DNA of 64,000 nucleotides from Pseudomonadota bacterium (GTDB taxonomy: Bacteria > Desulfobacterota > Desulfovibrionia > Desulfovibrionales > Desulfovibrionaceae). Made by a program: the position numbers and the translations under genes. The notes beneath the pieces are model-generated. The model ran no database searches. It was not told the origin of the DNA and saw only the letters and a list, made by a program, of their open reading frames with translations. This document shows, piece after piece, positions 62,938-64,000 of the stretch; the stretch's first letter is position 1, and each line of letters opens with the position of its first letter. The stretch is taken from the NCBI GenBank assembly GCA_018817515.1, contig JAHIUD010000093.1:17449-81448 (forward strand). Direction: 5' to 3'.

Positions 62938-63158
62938 TGTAAACCACTGTAAACTTGAAACGCCGATGTAAAGCGTGGATTAGCCGAGAATCGCAAAAGA
63001 TTGCCCGCTTTAAAGAGCATTTCGGCAATGAGTGTGTGACTCTGCGGAATGGGCTGGGACATATCCCAGACAATTTGGCAGATGGAGATATTAAAGACTA
63101 CCCTTACGGACACCGTGAAGGAATCCCAGCGCCAAGATTAGGCGAGAGCTTCATATGA
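62938..63158 (+). repeat. Diverged duplicate segment B with a 67-aa frame
   Basis: A TTG-start frame (62955-63158) reads (M)KRRCKAWISRESQKIARFKEHFGNECVTLRNGLGHIPDNLADG..., matching segment A. A GTAAACC...GTAAACTTGA box precedes it, like those near the resolvase gene. Without a ribosome site or ATG it may not be expressed. Confidence 0.5.
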
Positions 63159-63183
63159 TTGCGTGTGCTATGGAGAAACAAGA

Positions 63184-63215
63184 AGAAGCCCCTAGCGGTT
63201 AAGCTAGGGGCTTCT
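63184..63215. terminator. Bidirectional terminator hairpin
   Basis: AGAAGCCCCTAGC and GCTAGGGGCTTCT are perfect 13-base arms around a short loop; on the minus strand followed by TCTTG, closing the gene at 63229. Confidence 0.7.
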
Positions 63216-63228
63216 ATTCGTGCGTAAG

Positions 63229-63444
63229 CTAGGATGCTACGCGGACGCCAGGAACAAAGCACGTTCTGTGCTTACTCTTCGGCGCTCCAAGGCTCTTGAA
63301 GAAGAGAAATGCCCAGATAATTAGCCACATGCCGCCTGTGCAAATCGTCAGAATGAAGTGCAAAAGGTGATTCACCGTCTTGACCGTCTCGAAATACTCT
63401 TGCCCGCACTCAGGGCAGTAATACTTGACTGCTTTCTGTCCCAT
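63229..63444 (-). CDS. Small membrane protein with N-terminal zinc ribbon (71 aa)
   Basis: The N-terminus YYCPECGQEYFETVKTVNHLLH includes a CxxC pair, followed by a hydrophobic segment FILTICTGGMWLIIWAFLFF and a basic tail with one more Cys (KHRTC). Similar zinc-ribbon-plus-transmembrane proteins occur in phages and islands. The gap 63445-63647 on this side shows no further gene. AAGG is seen before the ATG. Confidence 0.6.
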   Translation of the reverse strand: MGQKAVKYYCPECGQEYFETVKTVNHLLHFILTICTGGMWLIIWAFLFFKSLGAPKSKHRTCFVPGVRVAS

Positions 63445-63647
63445 GACGCCTTACCCTTCTGTTACTTGGTTTCTTCAGCCTTGCCAGCCAGGGGCAAGGC
63501 CGTTACGTTCCTGTTTCCGGTCTTGGCCGGGCAGCGGCCATAGCTTCTCAGTTACGAAGTGCCCCCGTTCAGCCGCAGCATGAACGACGCATAAAGAACT
63601 TGCTTGCGACTATACCCTATAGCTTACATATTCGCAAGCGATTTAAG

Positions 63648-63859
63648 TCACTTGGTCTGAAACTTCATTTCCTCTTCACAGAACGTAATGCAGCTTTTCC
63701 CTTCTGGCGTTTCAAGAAACTTCAGCCATTCGTCATGGGTCGGCTTCCATTCCTCAAAGTCATCCATAATGGAGACAAAAACTTTCGTCCGAACTTCGTT
63801 AAGCTCTGCCGTGAAGGTCATGTTCCGCGCATTGTCTAAAACGTAGTCCTTAACCTTCC
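63648..63859 (-). pseudogene. Hypothetical gene truncated at its 5' end by an IS element
   Basis: About 70 codons, ending with a TGA at 63648, read VKDYVLDNARNMTFTAELNEVRTKVFVSIMDDFEEW and FLETPEGKSCITFCEEEMKFQTK. The frame stays open into the IS end, so the original 5' part is lost or replaced. No function is recognised. Confidence 0.5.
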
Positions 63860-64000
63860 TGACCTGCCGGGTTTCTTCGGACCACTCAATTCTTGAGGGT
63901 GGCCTCCCGGTTGGTGTTGGCCTGGGCGATGCGGCTATATGCCGCTGGCGTCATGTTGCCCAGGCTTGAATGTGGCCGCACCGAGTTGTAGTGCTGCCGC
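63860..64000 (-). mobile_element. IS3-family insertion sequence, 3' end (continues outside window)
   Basis: The terminal inverted repeat begins TGACCTGCCGGGTTTCTTCGG at 63860, typical of the IS3 family. It is followed inward by the end of an orfB transposase on the minus strand. The other end lies outside the window. Confidence 0.75.
63886..64000 (-). CDS. IS3-family transposase OrfB, C-terminal part
   Basis: The minus-strand frame reads RQHYNSVRPHSSLGNMTPAAYSRI and NREATLKN, then stops at 63886. The YNxxRPHSSLGxMTP motif is the C-terminal end of the rve integrase core of IS3 transposases. Its N-terminal part is outside the window. Confidence 0.88.
   Translation of the reverse strand, partial: RQHYNSVRPHSSLGNMTPAAYSRIAQANTNREATLKN

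Noticed and set aside
63860..63888. Reading the truncated gene as continuing through the IS end as one protein
   Set aside because: The frame stays open into the IS, but the terminal inverted repeat TGACCTGCC and the transposase stop codon place a boundary there, so continuity is more likely chance.

Overview
The window is mostly GC-rich, densely coded chromosome of a Gram-negative, flagellated and probably anaerobic or microaerophilic bacterium. The gene set fits a Desulfovibrio-type deltaproteobacterium: a sigma-54 flagellar basal-body operon, a stand-alone IMP cyclohydrolase, a MoeA-like/periplasmic-binding-domain fusion, small ferredoxins, a CxxCxxCC protein and several bacteriohemerythrins. 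This assignment is inferred from gene content, not from a marker gene.

Layout. 1-13.4 kb: the end of a UvrD-type helicase, an MBL hydrolase, two small secreted proteins, malate dehydrogenase, a large hybrid sensor kinase, signal peptidase I, ruvX-mltG, the MoeA-like fusion and a 4Fe-4S protein. 13.4-19.9 kb: argC with a DUF1844-like gene, plsY, hflX and purH, interrupted by an AT-rich RelA/SpoT-like gene. 20.2-26.3 kb: flgB-flgC-fliE-fliF-fliG-fliH-fliI behind a sigma-54 promoter. 26.3-34.3 kb: a diguanylate cyclase, a methyltransferase, envelope proteins, a NYN nuclease, an AsmA protein and a MerR regulator. 34.5-35.5 kb: a second AT-rich single-gene insert, an orphan class III cyclase-like gene. 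35.6-43.6 kb: mscS and the translation cluster thrS-infC-rpmI-rplT-pheS-pheT with tRNA-Val; infC appears to start at AUA. 43.6-51.5 kb: a four-gene operon (CxxCxxCC protein, conserved protein, TPR, HEAT-like), ferredoxin, an M29 aminopeptidase, a bacteriohemerythrin, a PEP-CTERM-like surface protein and a PilT ATPase.

From about 51.83 kb to the right edge the sequence is a lower-GC mobile island. Its left junction is a 3' fragment of a tRNA-Arg(ACG) gene, the usual scar of integration into a tRNA 3' end. The island carries a secreted caspase-like protein, an operon of two hemerythrins plus a PAS-GGDEF-hemerythrin protein, and a convergent PocR-domain hybrid kinase. Together these look like an oxygen/redox-to-c-di-GMP module. 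Next to it is a plasmid-like maintenance module: a serine resolvase with recurrent GTGTAAA/GTTACAC boxes, an AT-rich tract, CCAG motifs phased at about 10 bp, nine 21-22 bp iterons flanked by two copies of a palindrome, and an unrecognised gene right after the iterons. A MucR-type regulator, decayed duplicated sequences and an IS3-family element close the window.

The strongest candidates for something undescribed are the iteron/phased-repeat origin-like region with its unknown gene, the hemerythrin/c-di-GMP/caspase cargo, and the two AT-rich single-gene inserts.
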